From: Rotaria macrura
Taxonomy: Eukaryota > Rotifera > Eurotatoria > Philodinida > Philodinidae
NCBI GenBank assembly: GCA_900239685.1
Contig: OENT01000307.1
Coordinates: 62,001 to 126,000, forward strand
Reading direction: 5' to 3'
DNA: 64,000 nt
Both the position numbers and the translations under genes were made by a program. The notes beneath the pieces are model-generated. The model worked only from the letters and a program-made list of their open reading frames with translations. It was not told the origin of the DNA and did no database searches. Positions 24,448-49,217 of this stretch are shown in pieces (within the stretch, counting starts at the first letter, position 1; the number at the start of each line of letters is the position of its first letter).

Positions 24448-27235
24448 ATGGTGTTTTTCATTTCAACACTTGAAGCATGTTTTTCATTTCTCGATCAAAT
24501 CGAGCCATATAAATTATTCTATGCCTTGCTTACATTTACATGGATTATTGCTCTTTGGGAACATTACCTTTCATATCGACAAGTAAAATTTTTATTTTCG
24601 TTTTGTTATTGATAAAAAGAAAACCATTGAACGATTTATTCTTCTGAAATAGTTTCAAAATTATAAACGCCGTCGAACTGTTCCAAGCGAACTAACTGAC
24701 GTCATGACAGAGGAAGAACTTGAAAAATCGCGTTTATATGCTCTCGATAAAATGCGTTACAATGAAATTCATTCAATATTTAACGAAATTGAAACATCGG
24801 TATAGTTAGTTGAAAAAATCTTTTCTCATTTTAATTCTTACTTCTATCATTAGACATTATTATTAATTGGTGTCTTGCCGTGGTTATGGAAAACATCGGG
24901 CAATATATTAGCCAAATATAATTATAATAATTATGAAATACTACAATCACTTGTATTCATTGGTTTAATTATGATCTATTCAACAATCTCAAGCATTCCG
25001 TGGTCTTACTATTATCATTTTGTACTAGAAGAAAAACATGGATTCAATAAACAAGTATGATTAGAATATTACTTTCTCGTAATAGAACGTTTTTATCGTC
25101 TATGGATTTGTTGTTTGTTTAGACAATCAAATTTTTCATCAAAGATAATATTAAAAAATTATTTGTTACACTTATACTATTATTACCAATTGTTGCACTT
25201 TTAATTAAAATTATTCAAATTGGTGGCGATTATTTTTTTATTTATGCATGGTTATTTGTTACAATAACTTCACTGGTAAGAATATGTTTTTAAATCATAG
25301 TTAAACATATGTAAACAGTTGATTTTTATTTAGATTATCGCATTTATTTATCCAAACTATATTGCACCATTATTTGATCGATACGATCCATTGCGTGAAG
25401 GAGACTTACGTACAAGCATCGAAAGTTTAGCAGCAAAATTAAAATTTCCACTTGCAAAGATCTATGTTGTTGAAGGTTAGTCTATCAATTGAGATCGATC
25501 GTATTTTCTACACTCGATGTGAAACATCGAGTGGTAAAAGGATAGAAATTCTCATCGAAGTTCGATTTGAAAGATGTAACATTGAATGTGTAATATGCAA
25601 TTTTTCAAAATATTTAGAATGATTTCCCAGTTTTACTTGGATACATTCAAAGTCTTTTTCTTTTTGTTCTGCTTAGGTTCGGCTCGATCGGCTCATTCCA
25701 ATGCATACTTTTATGGATTTTTCAAAGCTAAACGAATCGTTCTTTACGACACACTTATTAAGGGTTATAGCATTCATAATGCCAAGGACAAGGTAAACCT
25801 AATAGTTTAGTCAACACTAGAAATCCTGCAGTGATTCAACTAAGCAGATTGCAAAAGAAGAACTTGCGAACTTCAAAAGCGGTCGTTTGAATGAATACTA
25901 TAGATCATCATATGAAAAATAGCATCAATGATGCTCGTAATGCGACTTGAAGATTTACCTATAAAAAGGATTTAACAAGATACAAACTATTGATATCTAT
26001 CGTAGAGCTTACGGCTGAAGAAAATCAAAAGGTTTTTATGTTGACATTGTATGATAGAAATTAATTTAATTTAATGAAACTTCGACTAATCATTATTTTC
26101 GTTAAGATTCCTTTCTATGTAATGTATGATGACGAGGTTAAGTCATGAAAACTTTTTATAGTACTCATTAACTTGTTTGAGTTAACAGAAAGAGTATACA
26201 TAATTTCAACAGAAAAACGAATTGAACCGTTGGAGGACATCTCTGAAGAGAAGATGCTTATTTGTTAGATATCAGAAAAACTTTACCTTCTCCAGTATTC
26301 ATCAATGTGATATCAATATTTAAATCAGATTTTCAAGAAACAAAAAAACTTGAAGTTCCATCCTTAAAACTTCTCATCGACAAAGTACCTGATTAGATTT
26401 ATCGAAAAAACCCTCAGTAGAATCTCGATATTTTCAAGAACAGAGATGTTAAAGAAGTACTTGCATTTTTTTTATTGTTTTACAAATCAAGATTAGTTTA
26501 GTTGAGCACAAATATTGAACAAAACATGTGAGAAGTTTCCTATGTGAGCTAATTATTTTGATAAATTTCAGGACAAAGAAAAGACAGAAGAAGAAAATGC
26601 ATCAGTCAATAGTGAAACAATTGATGAACACAAAACAACACAAAAGAAAGATGCTAAAGGCTGCGAACCCGAAGAAGTTCTTGCTGTTCTATGTCATGAA
26701 TTCGGTCATTGGTCACTCAGTCATAATCTTATTAATTTATGTATTTCATTTGTAAGTTACCTGAATACTAAATCTGATTTTAATTATCTAGTAATATGTT
26801 TCTTTTTCCTTAAAGACGAATTTATTCTTCATATTTGCTATATTTGCTTCCTTATTCAAACGTGCAGTTCTTTATCAAGCATTTGATTTTACCGAAACAC
26901 AACCTATTCTAATCGGTTTACTAATCATATTTCAATATGTTTTATCACCTTATTCCGAAGTAAATATTTGTTGATGTTTTCCTTGACAATACGATTTTCT
27001 TTTTCAACAGATATTTTCGTTTACATTAACCGTACTATCGCGTCGTTTCGAATTTCAAGCAGATCATTTTGCTGTGAAACTTCATTATGGTGATTCATTA
27101 GGACGTGCATTGAAAAAACTTCAAGTTGATAATATGTCTTATCCATTTTCGGACAATCTCTATGCAACATACCATTATTCACATCCAACATTACTTGAAC
27201 GTCTTAAAGCAATTAAATCAATGAAATCAAACTGA
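24448..27235 (+). CDS. ZMPSTE24: CAAX prenyl protease 1 (STE24/ZMPSTE24 family)
   Basis: This is the membrane zinc metalloprotease of the ER and inner nuclear membrane that trims prenylated CAAX proteins (a-factor, prelamin A) and clears blocked translocons. Nine exons (24448-24582, 24653-24799, 24854-25054, 25123-25275, 25334-25475, 25677-25792, 26572-26751, 26816-26959, 27011-27235) join in frame to 480 residues, close to the usual 475. The zinc motif HEFGH lies at about residues 340-344, and the third ligand is the Glu of FEFQAD at about 420. Further family signatures are the hydrophobic helices, [23 protein letters not shown] and the C-terminal [12 protein letters not shown]. All parts needed for catalysis are present. 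A Lys/Glu/Thr-rich insert precedes the zinc motif, as in other members. The 779-base intron before exon 7 is unusually long here and holds nothing recognised. A trinucleotide-rich 3' untranslated region and AATAAA near 27336 follow. Confidence 0.95.
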
Positions 27236-27737
27236 AATATTGTTCAATTATTATTATCATCATTATTATTATCATTATTGTTGTTGTTGTCGTTGTTACT
27301 GTTGTTGCTGCTCTTCATCGTTTTCGTTTAGATTCAATAAACCAAAAAAAAAACATAGAACTCTTTTGATTTATCTACTTCTATCTTAATTCAAATTTAG
27401 ACACTTTTTACTAATAATTAATAATTATGTGGCATATCGATTATTAATAATAAAAATTCCATCATTCATTGATTATTAAAGATTGAACTTTTTTCTAAGC
27501 AACTATACTAACTATATAAAATTTTTTTCGCGATAATTTACCTATCGTATATAAAGAAGAGTATCTGTCACATGAATCTCTGTAAAAATCAAGTTTCTCT
27601 CATAAACATGGTAGTTAAGATTATTAAAAGTGAATTATACTAGGATTTATATCGAGAAAATTACAATTAGAATGATATCGTTTAGTAAGAACGATGCAGT
27701 ATTAGTATTTCTCATGGTGTCTATCGTATTTTAGATC

Positions 27738-29290
27738 ATGAATTCTAATATTGAACAAGAAGATGGTGATGTTAATCGAAAGAATATTAAACTTAAACTT
27801 GAACGAATTTGTGAGCAATCTCAAAATCGTTTAAATCGATTGTCATTACTTAAGCAAGAATTAAAAAATATAAATCGTTCAAATGAATTTGATTCATACG
27901 TACGAAAATTGAGTAAGTCTTAAAATACACCAGTGAAAATAATTTCATACTTGATATTTTCGAGTTGTGATAAGTTTGATTAACTAGAAAATTTATTTTT
28001 CAATGTTGAAATTCATATCGAATTGAATACATACATGTTTCTCTTCTGAAGACGAATCAACTGTTCTGATTAGAACATCTGAGTCGCCGAATTAGGACAG
28101 AAACAATAGACGACATCATGATTAAGAAAGAGGCCTAATCAATGTTTCGCAGGTTTTATTTCGACTATATTTCTAAATCAAAAGTTCTGACAAAAATATA
28201 GATCTCGACCTGATTGATTTTTTATTCGTAAATCATAAACGTGAAAATACTTCTTTTGATTTGAAGGAAACCACAAAAACATGAATGTCTAGGAAATTTT
28301 CCCGAGTGCAATTGTCAATAGTTATGCGTTCAAATAAACTGTGACTTCTAATATAAAAATGTGCAATTACGTTACGGTTCGCTCGTTGAAATATAGAGCG
28401 CTTGGGACATGCAAGTGGATTTTCTGAATAGCTAATATTTTATAAATTAAAAGAAAGCAAGCGTCACATCGATTTAGAGTAGATCTTAGTCAATCGATTC
28501 TCTAGATGTCAACTTTGGAAATTAAACATCGACATTGCTCTGATGAAATAAAAACTAAAGTTTAAAACATTCTTCTTTTTTAATTTTGATATTAGATGAA
28601 ATTTCTGCTGTGATTCAAAATTTAATTCAAAATCTTCAAACTATCGAACAATTAAATTTACGTTTGAATGATAAGGATCGAGTTAAGCTCGATCGTCAGA
28701 TTGACCCTATAAGATATGAAATCGAACGTGAAACGTCTGAATGTCGTGAATTGCGAGAACAAGCTGAAGCTTCTTCTAGAGATGAAAGTTTACTGTCAAA
28801 TGATCATAATAGTACAACTGATATTAATAATCATACAACAGAACAAAATGAAAAATCGCATGAAATTCGTCAACGACATGTAGCACTAGCAGAAGCTGAC
28901 AGATTAAATGAATCGTGTAATTCACTATCACAAGATATATTAGTTTTACATGAAACCATCGGTGAAGCTGCACAACTTGTGTCACAACAAAGAGAAAAAA
29001 TATTACACACAGAAGCTCTGTTAAATTCAGCTCACGATCATGTTCAACACGGATCGACATTACTTCATAACGCTGTTCATAATAAATATATTACAATGGG
29101 ATCCGGTGCTCTACTTGGTGCAAGTCTTGGTGGACCGATTGGGTTTTTTATGGGTTTAAAGATTGGTACTTTAGCAGCATTGAGTGGCTCAGCTCTTGGT
29201 GTTCTTTCTGTAAATTTCATGCAACAGAGAACAACACGAAGTGATGAATCAAATAACACTAATGATTCTCACAATCAAGGTGTGCTTTGA
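27738..29290 (+). CDS. STX17: Syntaxin-17
   Basis: Syntaxin-17 is the Qa-SNARE of autophagosomes, ER exit sites and ER-mitochondria contacts; with SNAP29 and VAMP8 it fuses autophagosomes with lysosomes. Two exons, 27738-27912 and 28596-29290, join in frame (phase 1) to 289 residues, close to the vertebrate length of about 302. The N-terminal helical region includes a stretch resembling the family's RMIDPVKEE segment (here RQIDPIRYEIERE). The SNARE helix spans about residues 158-220, with the zero-layer glutamine in LVSQQREKI. It is followed by the diagnostic double-helix hairpin anchor with a glycine zipper (GALLGASLGGPIGFFMG, then SGSALGVLS), and a short polar tail. The 683-base intron is long for this window. 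An Asn/Ser/Glu-rich linker between the N-terminal and SNARE regions is lineage-specific. Confidence 0.92.
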
Positions 29291-29467
29291 AATGAAAGAA
29301 GAATACTATTGAAAAAGACTAGCATTCAATCATCCTTTTTCAGTAACATATATTCCTATATTTTTTCTAATTGTAAAAAAAACATTATATAATAAATCTG
29401 TGGACATAAATTGAACTCCACTTTACTTTCTAACAAAGTACTTGAAACAAGTATTTACACTTCTGGA

Positions 29468-29560
29468 TGAACTATTATCCATTTCAGAAAAGAAGGCGGA
29501 TGGATACAGCTATAATAGCTGTATGCACCCGCCTTCTTTTTTGAAATGGGTAATAGTCTC
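29468..29560. repeat. Long near-perfect hairpin (about 45-bp arms)
   Basis: The left arm, with GAACTATTATCCATTTC then AAGAAGGCGG, is the near-exact reverse complement of the right arm ending at 29560, with only a few mismatches; the apex is ATACAGCTA-TAA-TAGCTGTAT. It begins about 180 bases after the syntaxin-17 stop codon. The size and quality fit either a short palindromic MITE or a microRNA-like precursor. Confidence 0.8.
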
Positions 29561-32025
29561 TTGTATATGATATAGAATAGTGTTGAAGTACTAAAATTAG
29601 TTCAAAACTCTAATTTCGCTGTCGTGATAATTATTTTTAGATGTGCTACGTTAAAAGAGAACGCTTTCATTTGATCAAGAATTTTTCAAAAAACGTATTC
29701 AAGCTGAATACAAAAGCTACTACATATTTTTAGAACAAACTACAAAAAATAGGATTCATTTCTTTTTCTTTTTTCCATCTGCTTGCATATTTTATTCTAT
29801 GGACAAAAAAGCTACTCGCAAGAGGAAAAATCGAACTCTCTCAAGATTCATTCACTCTTCCCCGGCATTTCCTATTGTTTTTAGTTCCGTATAAAATTTC
29901 AACTGTATCATACATTCCATCATAGATCTAATTTATACCAGGATGAATAGCTGCAGTCAATTACACGATTGTTCTGCAGTTCATCGATTTCTTTTCATGC
30001 GTTTACGATTTTGTTTGTTTTCGTACATTCTTTAACATTGATGTCGCACTTGAATTATGAACAGTGTAAACTCAATTGACACAATACATATTCGTACAAT
30101 TGGACCGAATACTAAATGAGTATCTGAAGAATTGATTTGGACAGTAGAAAAAAGTCATCGATATGAATCTGTTTTGTTTGTTGTTCAAGCAATGACACCT
30201 ACATTTTATGGATTCTTTCTAAAATTAGAAAGCACATAATGTCTATATGGTATTATCAAAACTAAGTTGTCGTTGTTTGCTTTCGTCTATTTATTGCATT
30301 AAAGAGAAGTTCGTTTAGATTTTTAAATGCACACATATACATTGAATAAGATGAAACGCCTGAAATCAATATGAGTCGAATATAATTGCTCTAGTGACTC
30401 CAATGATTTCATTATCGTGACATTCAAGCAATGACGACAATATCCTATGCGAAATGAAATTAATAACAATCATAACTAATAGAACTATTGAATATTTGCA
30501 TGTCTATGTATTTCGTTTATGCCATTGTATATACTGCTATTTCAGAGACTACGAAAAGAGATTCTGTGTGAATGATTCATATAATATAGACATCGATTTC
30601 AATTCAATGTTATGATACGTGATAAATAAACGTCTAAAAAAAGTGCAGATCTTATTGTCAAATATAATAGATATGATTGATTAATTATATAGTTCTAATT
30701 CACTTATCAAAAATTCAATGAAATATAGACTGATGTTTCTTCACTAGAACACATTAAAGAATTAGGGGTCACCAAGATTGGTAGTTTCAACTTGTATTGA
30801 TGTAATCGTCACAAACAATCATTACAGTACATGTATGAGATGATGCACTTTCGAGTCATTCGATGGCAACTATGCAGTTCTGATCTAACTAAAATAGGAC
30901 TGTAGATATTGTTATTCATCATATGTACTCATTTAAAGAAATAAAAGTTTTTCAATACGACCTATTTTTCAAAACATAATCTCGTACAGAAAAAATTCTC
31001 TCGTTCTATTAATACTCAATGAAATATAAAATATAAGATAATTAATATGTGATTATATTTTATTTATCTCACTTTGAGCAGGCCTCTACTGACATCAATG
31101 GAATCTTTACATCACCATTTGTTGATGGAAGATGATAACATGATATGTTACATAATTGCATTCGTTAGAATATCTTCGAAAATTTTTCTTTTACGGAATT
31201 TGTATAGGATCTTTAGGCATGTTCGTGTCATTGCATTTTTATAATCCATAGAAAGTAAATAAGACATTGTAGAAAAAGATATATTGATTATTATTACGAA
31301 AAATAAACACAACGATCTCGATCTTTCTTAAGAGATGTGTAAACATTGAAACAATTTTCTTCTACTTGAATAGTTCACTGAACTTCTTTTTTTCTCGTCT
31401 ATTGTAGTGATTTGAAAAAGAAATGTAACGCAAAACTTTATTCGTTTCTATCATTTCCATGATGTGTTTTAACGTATGAACTAGAAAGGCATGCCGATTG
31501 CGTCGCTTCTATTTAGTATTCCTTCAATCATAAAATAGAATATCGATGTGTTCTGATTTGTTAGCGAGCAAAGATTGCATGGCATCGAAATAGAACACAC
31601 GCATTCTGTTTGTCATTATTCCCTTCCTGACATGGATGTATGGCGTTCAGCTTCTAGTTTTTATTGATGATGTGAAAAGAAAGAGAAATCGAGAGAGAAA
31701 GAGAGACAACCAATACATGTCCATGTCTATATGTTGCCATCGTGAGCGCAGCAACCAAACAAACACAAATCATCTATTGTGTTGCTGGCCGCATCGATGT
31801 TTCCTCGGTTACTCTCGTTGCATTTTTTTCTTCTTTCGCAACAGACACGTCCGTCCGTCTGCTATACTGTTGCTACGATGATCATGCGAAGTATACGCAT
31901 AATTTCTCTCTTTCTTTTTTTCGTTTCAGTCGCCATTGCCGTCGTCGTCTAACAACGCACACACACAACACACTCTTTCCATACACATCCACTTCATCTT
32001 TCTCTCTTTCTCTTTTTTCTTTCTC
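29561..32025. other. Intergenic between STX17 and alpha-tubulin
   Basis: No gene supported. The last 400 bases are CT-rich and form the likely upstream region of the tubulin promoter. Confidence 0.45.
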
Positions 32026-32031
32026 GCTTCG

Positions 32032-32040
32032 TATTTAAAA
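32032..32040 (+). promoter_or_regulatory. TATA-like box of the alpha-tubulin gene
   Basis: TATTTAAAA follows a pyrimidine-rich tract and precedes the tubulin ATG by about 220 bases, leaving room for a start site near 32065 and a 5' untranslated region of roughly 200 bases. No 5' intron is evident. Confidence 0.5.
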
Positions 32041-32261
32041 GAAGAAACTCAGTTCAAAATTGCCTCTCATTCTTCGCTGTAGACGTACACATTCGCTCGT
32101 CAACGTCGTCGTCGCTTAATAGATATCTACACACTTTGAACATAAAAATCTCGGAAGAAAAACAAAGTAAATATTCTCGAAGAAGAAAATAACTTTTGTT
32201 TTGAATATACGACTGTATGAAACGATAATAAAAAAATATATATCATCTCCCTTTCTACTAG

Positions 32262-41020
<8,759 letters not shown>

Positions 41021-42046
41021 AAGTGTATACAGGTTGATTAAATTATTTTTAATGGTGTTTTTGTAGTTTGCTATATTTCTGTAAAACATCGAATGTTTGT
41101 TATTCTGATACGGTTGGATAGAGCATCAACTACACTATCGAACTCTGTAGTTTGCACTTTATTTCATGTGGGTTTAGCCACGAAAAAAATTAATTAATCC
41201 GAAAAAGCAGGAAAACAAATTTTTAAAATCAGCATATAAAAACACACGGTGCTAGACAAATGTCCACGTTTTCCATTTTATTTTTGCATTATCTAACATG
41301 TTTTGTTTAAAAAACTAAATACATCGGAAGAAGCAGCGTGAAAAGCTCCACAATTTGCATGCGACCACCTGGCATATAATTCTAGTTTTAGTTTCAAAAT
41401 AAGCAAATTTCTATGTGACCAATATTCGCCGTTCCAAAAAGATGATATATTTTTACAAAAACAAGAGATTCGTTTTTAATTTCATATTTTTATCAACTAA
41501 TGTGCCTTCGTAAAAAAGAGTAACTATACTAAAAGAACTAGGGTGAAAATTTCTACAATTTCTACATTAAAGGCCTGTTTTAATTACTTAAAAAACATAT
41601 TTTTAAAATCTTGCAGAATCAATATTTGAACGGTCAAGATTGGATCATTTAAGTTTTTGAGTTTTTTGAAAAACAAAAACTGGCATTAAAAGACAGGTGG
41701 TCGTATGGAAATTGTAGAGCTTTTTACGTTGCATCTTCCGATATATTTTGTTTTTTTAACAAAACGTATTAGATAATGCAAAAGTAAAACGGAAACCGCG
41801 GACATTTTTCCAGCCCCATGTGTTTTTATATGCTGATTTTAAAAATTTGTTTTCCTGCTTTTTCGGATTAATTAATTTTTTTCGTGCCTAAATCCACATG
41901 AAATAAAATGCAACCTATAGAGTTCGACAGAGTAGTCGATGCTCTATCCAACCGTATCAAAATAACAAACATTCGATGTTTTACAGAAATATAGCAAACT
42001 ATACAAAACACCACTGAAAACAACGTAATCAACCTGTGTATCGAAA
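41021..42046. mobile_element. Large near-palindromic (foldback) element, about 1.0 kb
   Basis: The left arm (about 41021-41400) and the right arm (about 41655-42046) are reverse complements with moderate divergence, sharing long blocks such as GGATTAATTAATTTTTTTCG, ACATCGAATGTTTGTTAT and ACGACCACCTGT. A unique spacer of about 250 bases separates them. There is no coding capacity. It lies between the gene-poor region and RAB18. Target-site duplications were not clear. Confidence 0.7.
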
Positions 42047-44304
<2,258 letters not shown>

Positions 44305-47300
44305 AGTATTTGGTTATACATGAGTGTTCTATTTTTTTCTTAAGTTTTTTTGTATATACGATTAACACCCAACATTCTGTTACTGCTACTAGAGCACATG
44401 CAGTTAAACATAAGTAGATATGTAAAATCTAGTTTTTCATATATTTTTTTTGTCACTTTCCATCTCGTGAATGTGTGCGTGTGTTTTCTATGATGTGTAT
44501 AAAATTGACGATTGTGCTGGTTTTATTACTAATACTTTTCTTGAAAAATGGTTGGCATCAAATTTCAAGTTTCTCGTTTTTTTTTCTCTTTTAGATACGA
44601 TGAAATATTTTAAGATGTGCATTAATATTGTATTGATATTTGTCTTCCGGATGATAAAGACAATAACGGACTATTGATTTAAAATCATCAACATTCGTTA
44701 TTTAGTGAGTATTTTTTCAAATAAGTTACTCTAATTGGAAACAAAAACGTTCTTTTCGTTTGCCATACTTTAGAATAAGATTGTTTGAGAATGAAGTTGT
44801 GAACAAAGTTAGGAACTGTGATATTTTCTTTCTATGAGGTTGTAACAAACTAGATTTCGACCTTTGTTTAATTTCTTCCGATTTAGATGACATTTTGTTC
44901 TATTGATAATTGAAAATGTTGTAGGCAGCTTTCATTGAATGTTGTCAGCTTTTACGAATCAGATCTCGAAGATTTATTTCTACTACTGTCAACGCGTTTT
45001 TTTTTCAATTATCATGAGAAACGAAAACCTATGACCCACTTTCAGAATTTGTTATTTCTTGTATGATTTGATGTAAGTTTTTAGATAGCTCCATAGCACT
45101 ACGTATATGAAGAACTTAAGCTCTGACAATTGGTCCATGATATTTTCATCCTTGAGATTATATTTCGTTGGTGTAACTCTTCTATCCATTAGTAATATAT
45201 ATCGAATTGATTGGCTCTATTCTGTTCATCTAAAAGAAAAGGAAGAATTGAATGGCAAGTATGTATTAACAACTTGTTCATTGCACTAAGCATTTGTTTT
45301 GTTGACTGTGGAAAATTTTCTATGCACATATGTAAACCGAATTCAGACACATACTATTAACATGTGTTGGAGAGAAACAGAATTCTCTTATCGAAATTAC
45401 GTAATGCGCTTTACTTGTTTCAATAAGTTCGAAGAGTAAAAAGTGTCGTAAAATACACTTCATAGTATCCTTAGTTGTTATTTCTTGAAAAGCATCTGAT
45501 CGTCATTTATTACAAAATCAATAGACTGTAGTACTAGCTCAAATTCTCTCTGAGATTTACGACTTTCAAGCAATCAATACATTGTTTATTTTCAATGGAG
45601 ATTTAAGTAGAGTCTGGTTTAGTCCAACAACGTCTAGTTTCTGAAAACGTTCCATGCTATAAATTGTCGACTGTATAGAATAATTTTCTGATCAAGAACT
45701 TTTTCTGTCAGTTACGAGAAAGGTTTTGGAAAAATCTCGACTGAGAGAAAAAGATTATGTTTTCAGATACAAATATCAATAGTCGATATTCAATATGATT
45801 TTTATGTACATCAACAGCAAATATAAGTCTATATATGTTTGGTAAAAGTCAGTCCAAAAGGTTATGCATCGGCCTAGATATTGGAATCTTTTTCCCGAGA
45901 AAAGCAATCGAAGAAGCATCTACTCGATCTTTATGACTAGTAAACGAATGTCAGTAGACGATATATGCTATTTTATAATACAAACCACGCCCAATGTAAG
46001 ATGTCGAAATTTTCATCATATTCCATTCTCATAGAATCGAGTGCAATATTATTGAAGAATTTTTCGCTCATATTCCATTGCTTATTAGTCAAATGGAATA
46101 GAAAGTGATATAATTCAATTTTCGTTATCTCCAAATCATTTAGAAAATTAAATCAATTAGAATTTTTTTTTGCAGCAATAGAAAATTCATAATTTTTTGT
46201 TTTTTGTCTAGTTAACATCTCTTGTATTATGTTCTATGTCGTTAAACTGATTAATAGAAACAATATACTTCGTCAAATTAAAAACAGAATTAATTCTTCA
46301 GGAGAATAATTTGTTTTTTCTTATATTATTAATACAAGCAGTCAAACACAGTACCAAGAACACGAAGGACATTCTTGTTAGTCTTCCGGGATTGAAAGGA
46401 AAACAATTCTATCCTCCTTCGACTCAATAGTTTGAACACGGCTCAAATATGTCACAGTCTTTTCAAATAGCATTGAGAAAATTCATATTTTTAGTACTTG
46501 CTAGTATATAGTGATAAAATATGACTCATGTAATGATCGGAACATATGGAGTAAATATATCAAGAAAATCTATAAAAATAGTATAATATTCAATCTAAGA
46601 GATAATAAAAAGCAATTTCTCAGAAAAAGATTTTTTTTTCTAATCTGTGACATATTTCTCATGTGATTATAACAGGAAAGAACACGGACTGATGAAATAC
46701 ATCTGTTAAAGTTATATGAATCAAATTATATTGACCCATTTGTAGATCTATAACGGGAAATATCCTACATTAGACATTATACACAATCATATCTTTGTAA
46801 TAGACATATTTTCAGACATTTTGTTATGATTCATTTTTGATCTATAAAAGAGCATTCCCAATATACAAGTTTCATTTGAAACTAAATTTGTTTTAGTTTA
46901 CTAGGTACAATATCTGCTAGACCAAGTTCTACTAGATTTAACTACTATTTGAAATAATCTGTTAAGAAGACATGATAGAAGTAAAAAGATTTTCTATCAA
47001 CATAATTGAATGTAACTTCAACAATATGCGTCGAATTTCAGTAAGTAGAGTTATTAGTCTTTCTCGAGAAATATTCAATCATGAGTAAGTACATTCATGT
47101 CTATAATAGAATTTAAAAATGTATCTATTGTATGAGTAATAGTCCCTATCAATAATATAATATGTTATCTTAGCCTTTTTCTTAATAGTGTCATGTGACA
47201 AGTGAAAAAGAATTATTAACATAGTAGTAAATAATAAAAATGCATAAGATAACTGCGATTGTAATACAAATATCAATGTCTCATAGACAAGAGATGCATT

Positions 47301-49217
47301 TAGAATTTTTAAGATGTTACATTATTTTCTTTTCTTTTTTCTTCTCGCACAACTAATGGGATCAATAATTAGAAATAATGATTAAACTGCTCCTTGGTGA
47401 GTACGAATGCATGTTTATATCATAAAAAAAATAAAGGAAAAATAAAAAGAATAGGTTTCTAGCGAGAGATGCGCGAATAAAAGGGCAAATAGAAAATGGT
47501 CTTATTTTTCTTTTCAATCCTTTATGACAAAGACCTTCAAATTTGCCAGCAAACATAATTTTCTCGATCGTTTCAATACGAAGATTTATTGTTTGTTCGT
47601 ACCTATGCGGGATTTTTACGTTTGTGTTAAACATTTAAAAAGAAGAAGTCTATGCATTCATTGAATTTGACAAAATATGACCTCTGTTTATTATCGTGGA
47701 AAAAAGCAATTCTATTTTCAGTTATTGTAAAACAACGAAACTTTTAATTGTATTTTCCATGTTTTATATGTGTTCATCGATCTTAGTGAATTTTAACAAT
47801 TAACAATAAAAAACAATTTTGTTTTCAATCAATGAAAATTACAGAATCGAATCAAGATCGTTCGCTTATAGAATACTATGCTCAAGAATGTGAGATTGCA
47901 CGTTTTTGAGAAAAAGAAAACAATTGAATCATCAGATGTTGATGTATTTTAACACAATGTCTTAAAACTTGAAAATAGAAATTTCTTCTTTCTGCATCTT
48001 TTTTTCATATGTCTGTTGTAGAAATAGATTTCTTATGTTCACATAATGTTTTCCCGTGATAATTTCTTTAAAGTAATACGTTAGCTACATTTTCTTCCAT
48101 GTGTGTTCTTGTTTAATAATTTAGACTGAGCATTTGTAGACTCTCTCATCTTTTATGCATGGAAGTATTTTTCGATATCTTCTGCTTTAGTTGGTTCATC
48201 CTAAGGGATGATAGCGTGATCGAATTCATCCTAAAAATCAATGGATGAATCAATATTTCAGTATCATTACGCTATTTCTTCTCTCCTTTTTTTGGCTAGT
48301 TTCATTCGTTTATGTATATATATGTGTGTGTGTGTTTTCTATTTTGATTCATCTGTGTATTAGTCTTTCACAGGAAGTAACCGTTATAGAAAAGTTCTGA
48401 TGTTGATCGACTCACAAATTATGGTAGTCTAGTTGTCTAGTATATTGAAAACAGAAAAAAAGGATAGAAAAAAAAGAAGAAAAACAAGAAGAAGAACAAG
48501 GACAAGGACGACCATGACAAGAACGGAAGAATGAGTGACATTGAAATTTTTTGGCTTTATTAGTAGCAAGCGTTGTCAGATCTCTTGTTCTTATGTTGGC
48601 TGTCGAGAATTCTTTTCTTTTTTTCTTTTTCACTACTGCTACTTGTGTCGTTTTTTTCTTCGTCTTATTTTTCATTTCTTCCATATTTTAATTGCGTCAT
48701 GTTATTCTTATTTGACGGGACACCGCTCGATTGAAATAATATAGAAGAAAAAAAGAAATGATGATGTTGATATATCATACTTATTCTTAATGATAATCAT
48801 TGTTGATGTTTTGTGCTCATTAGTTTTTCGTGTCTTTCTCGATGTAGCAATATTGATGATGCTATGTCTATTTGCACGTGTTGCCCACTATACGTAAACA
48901 CAAATAGACATACAAAATTATGTTAAAATAGAACTTTTATCCTCATTTGCACAACTCGTTCTTTGCTCTTTCTGTCTTTCTCTCTCTCTCTTTCTCTTAC
49001 TTTATTCGCTTCGATTCCGATTGAAAATGGTGGTGATGGTGATGTTGAATACAATCGAATTTGAGGACATTGTTGAAGGCGACGTAGTGAGGGTGAATTG
49101 TTTGCTTCAGAAAAGTATTGCATAGTATACTAAAAAAACACAGCAGCAGTGGTAGAAGCAGCAGCAGAGACGAGCGAGCAAAACATCGTTTTGTTTATTT
49201 ACATTAAAATACAATAA
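44305..49217. other. Gene-poor region between RAB18 and the CASD1-like gene
   Basis: No gene recognised in 4.9 kb. A TG run lies at about 48320-48335, CT/GA-rich sequence at 48970-49010, and CAG trinucleotides at 49140-49170 just upstream of the next gene. Confidence 0.45.

Noticed and set aside
31742-32038. Open frame upstream of alpha-tubulin
   Set aside because: Lies in the CT-rich promoter region before the TATA-like box; no coding character.
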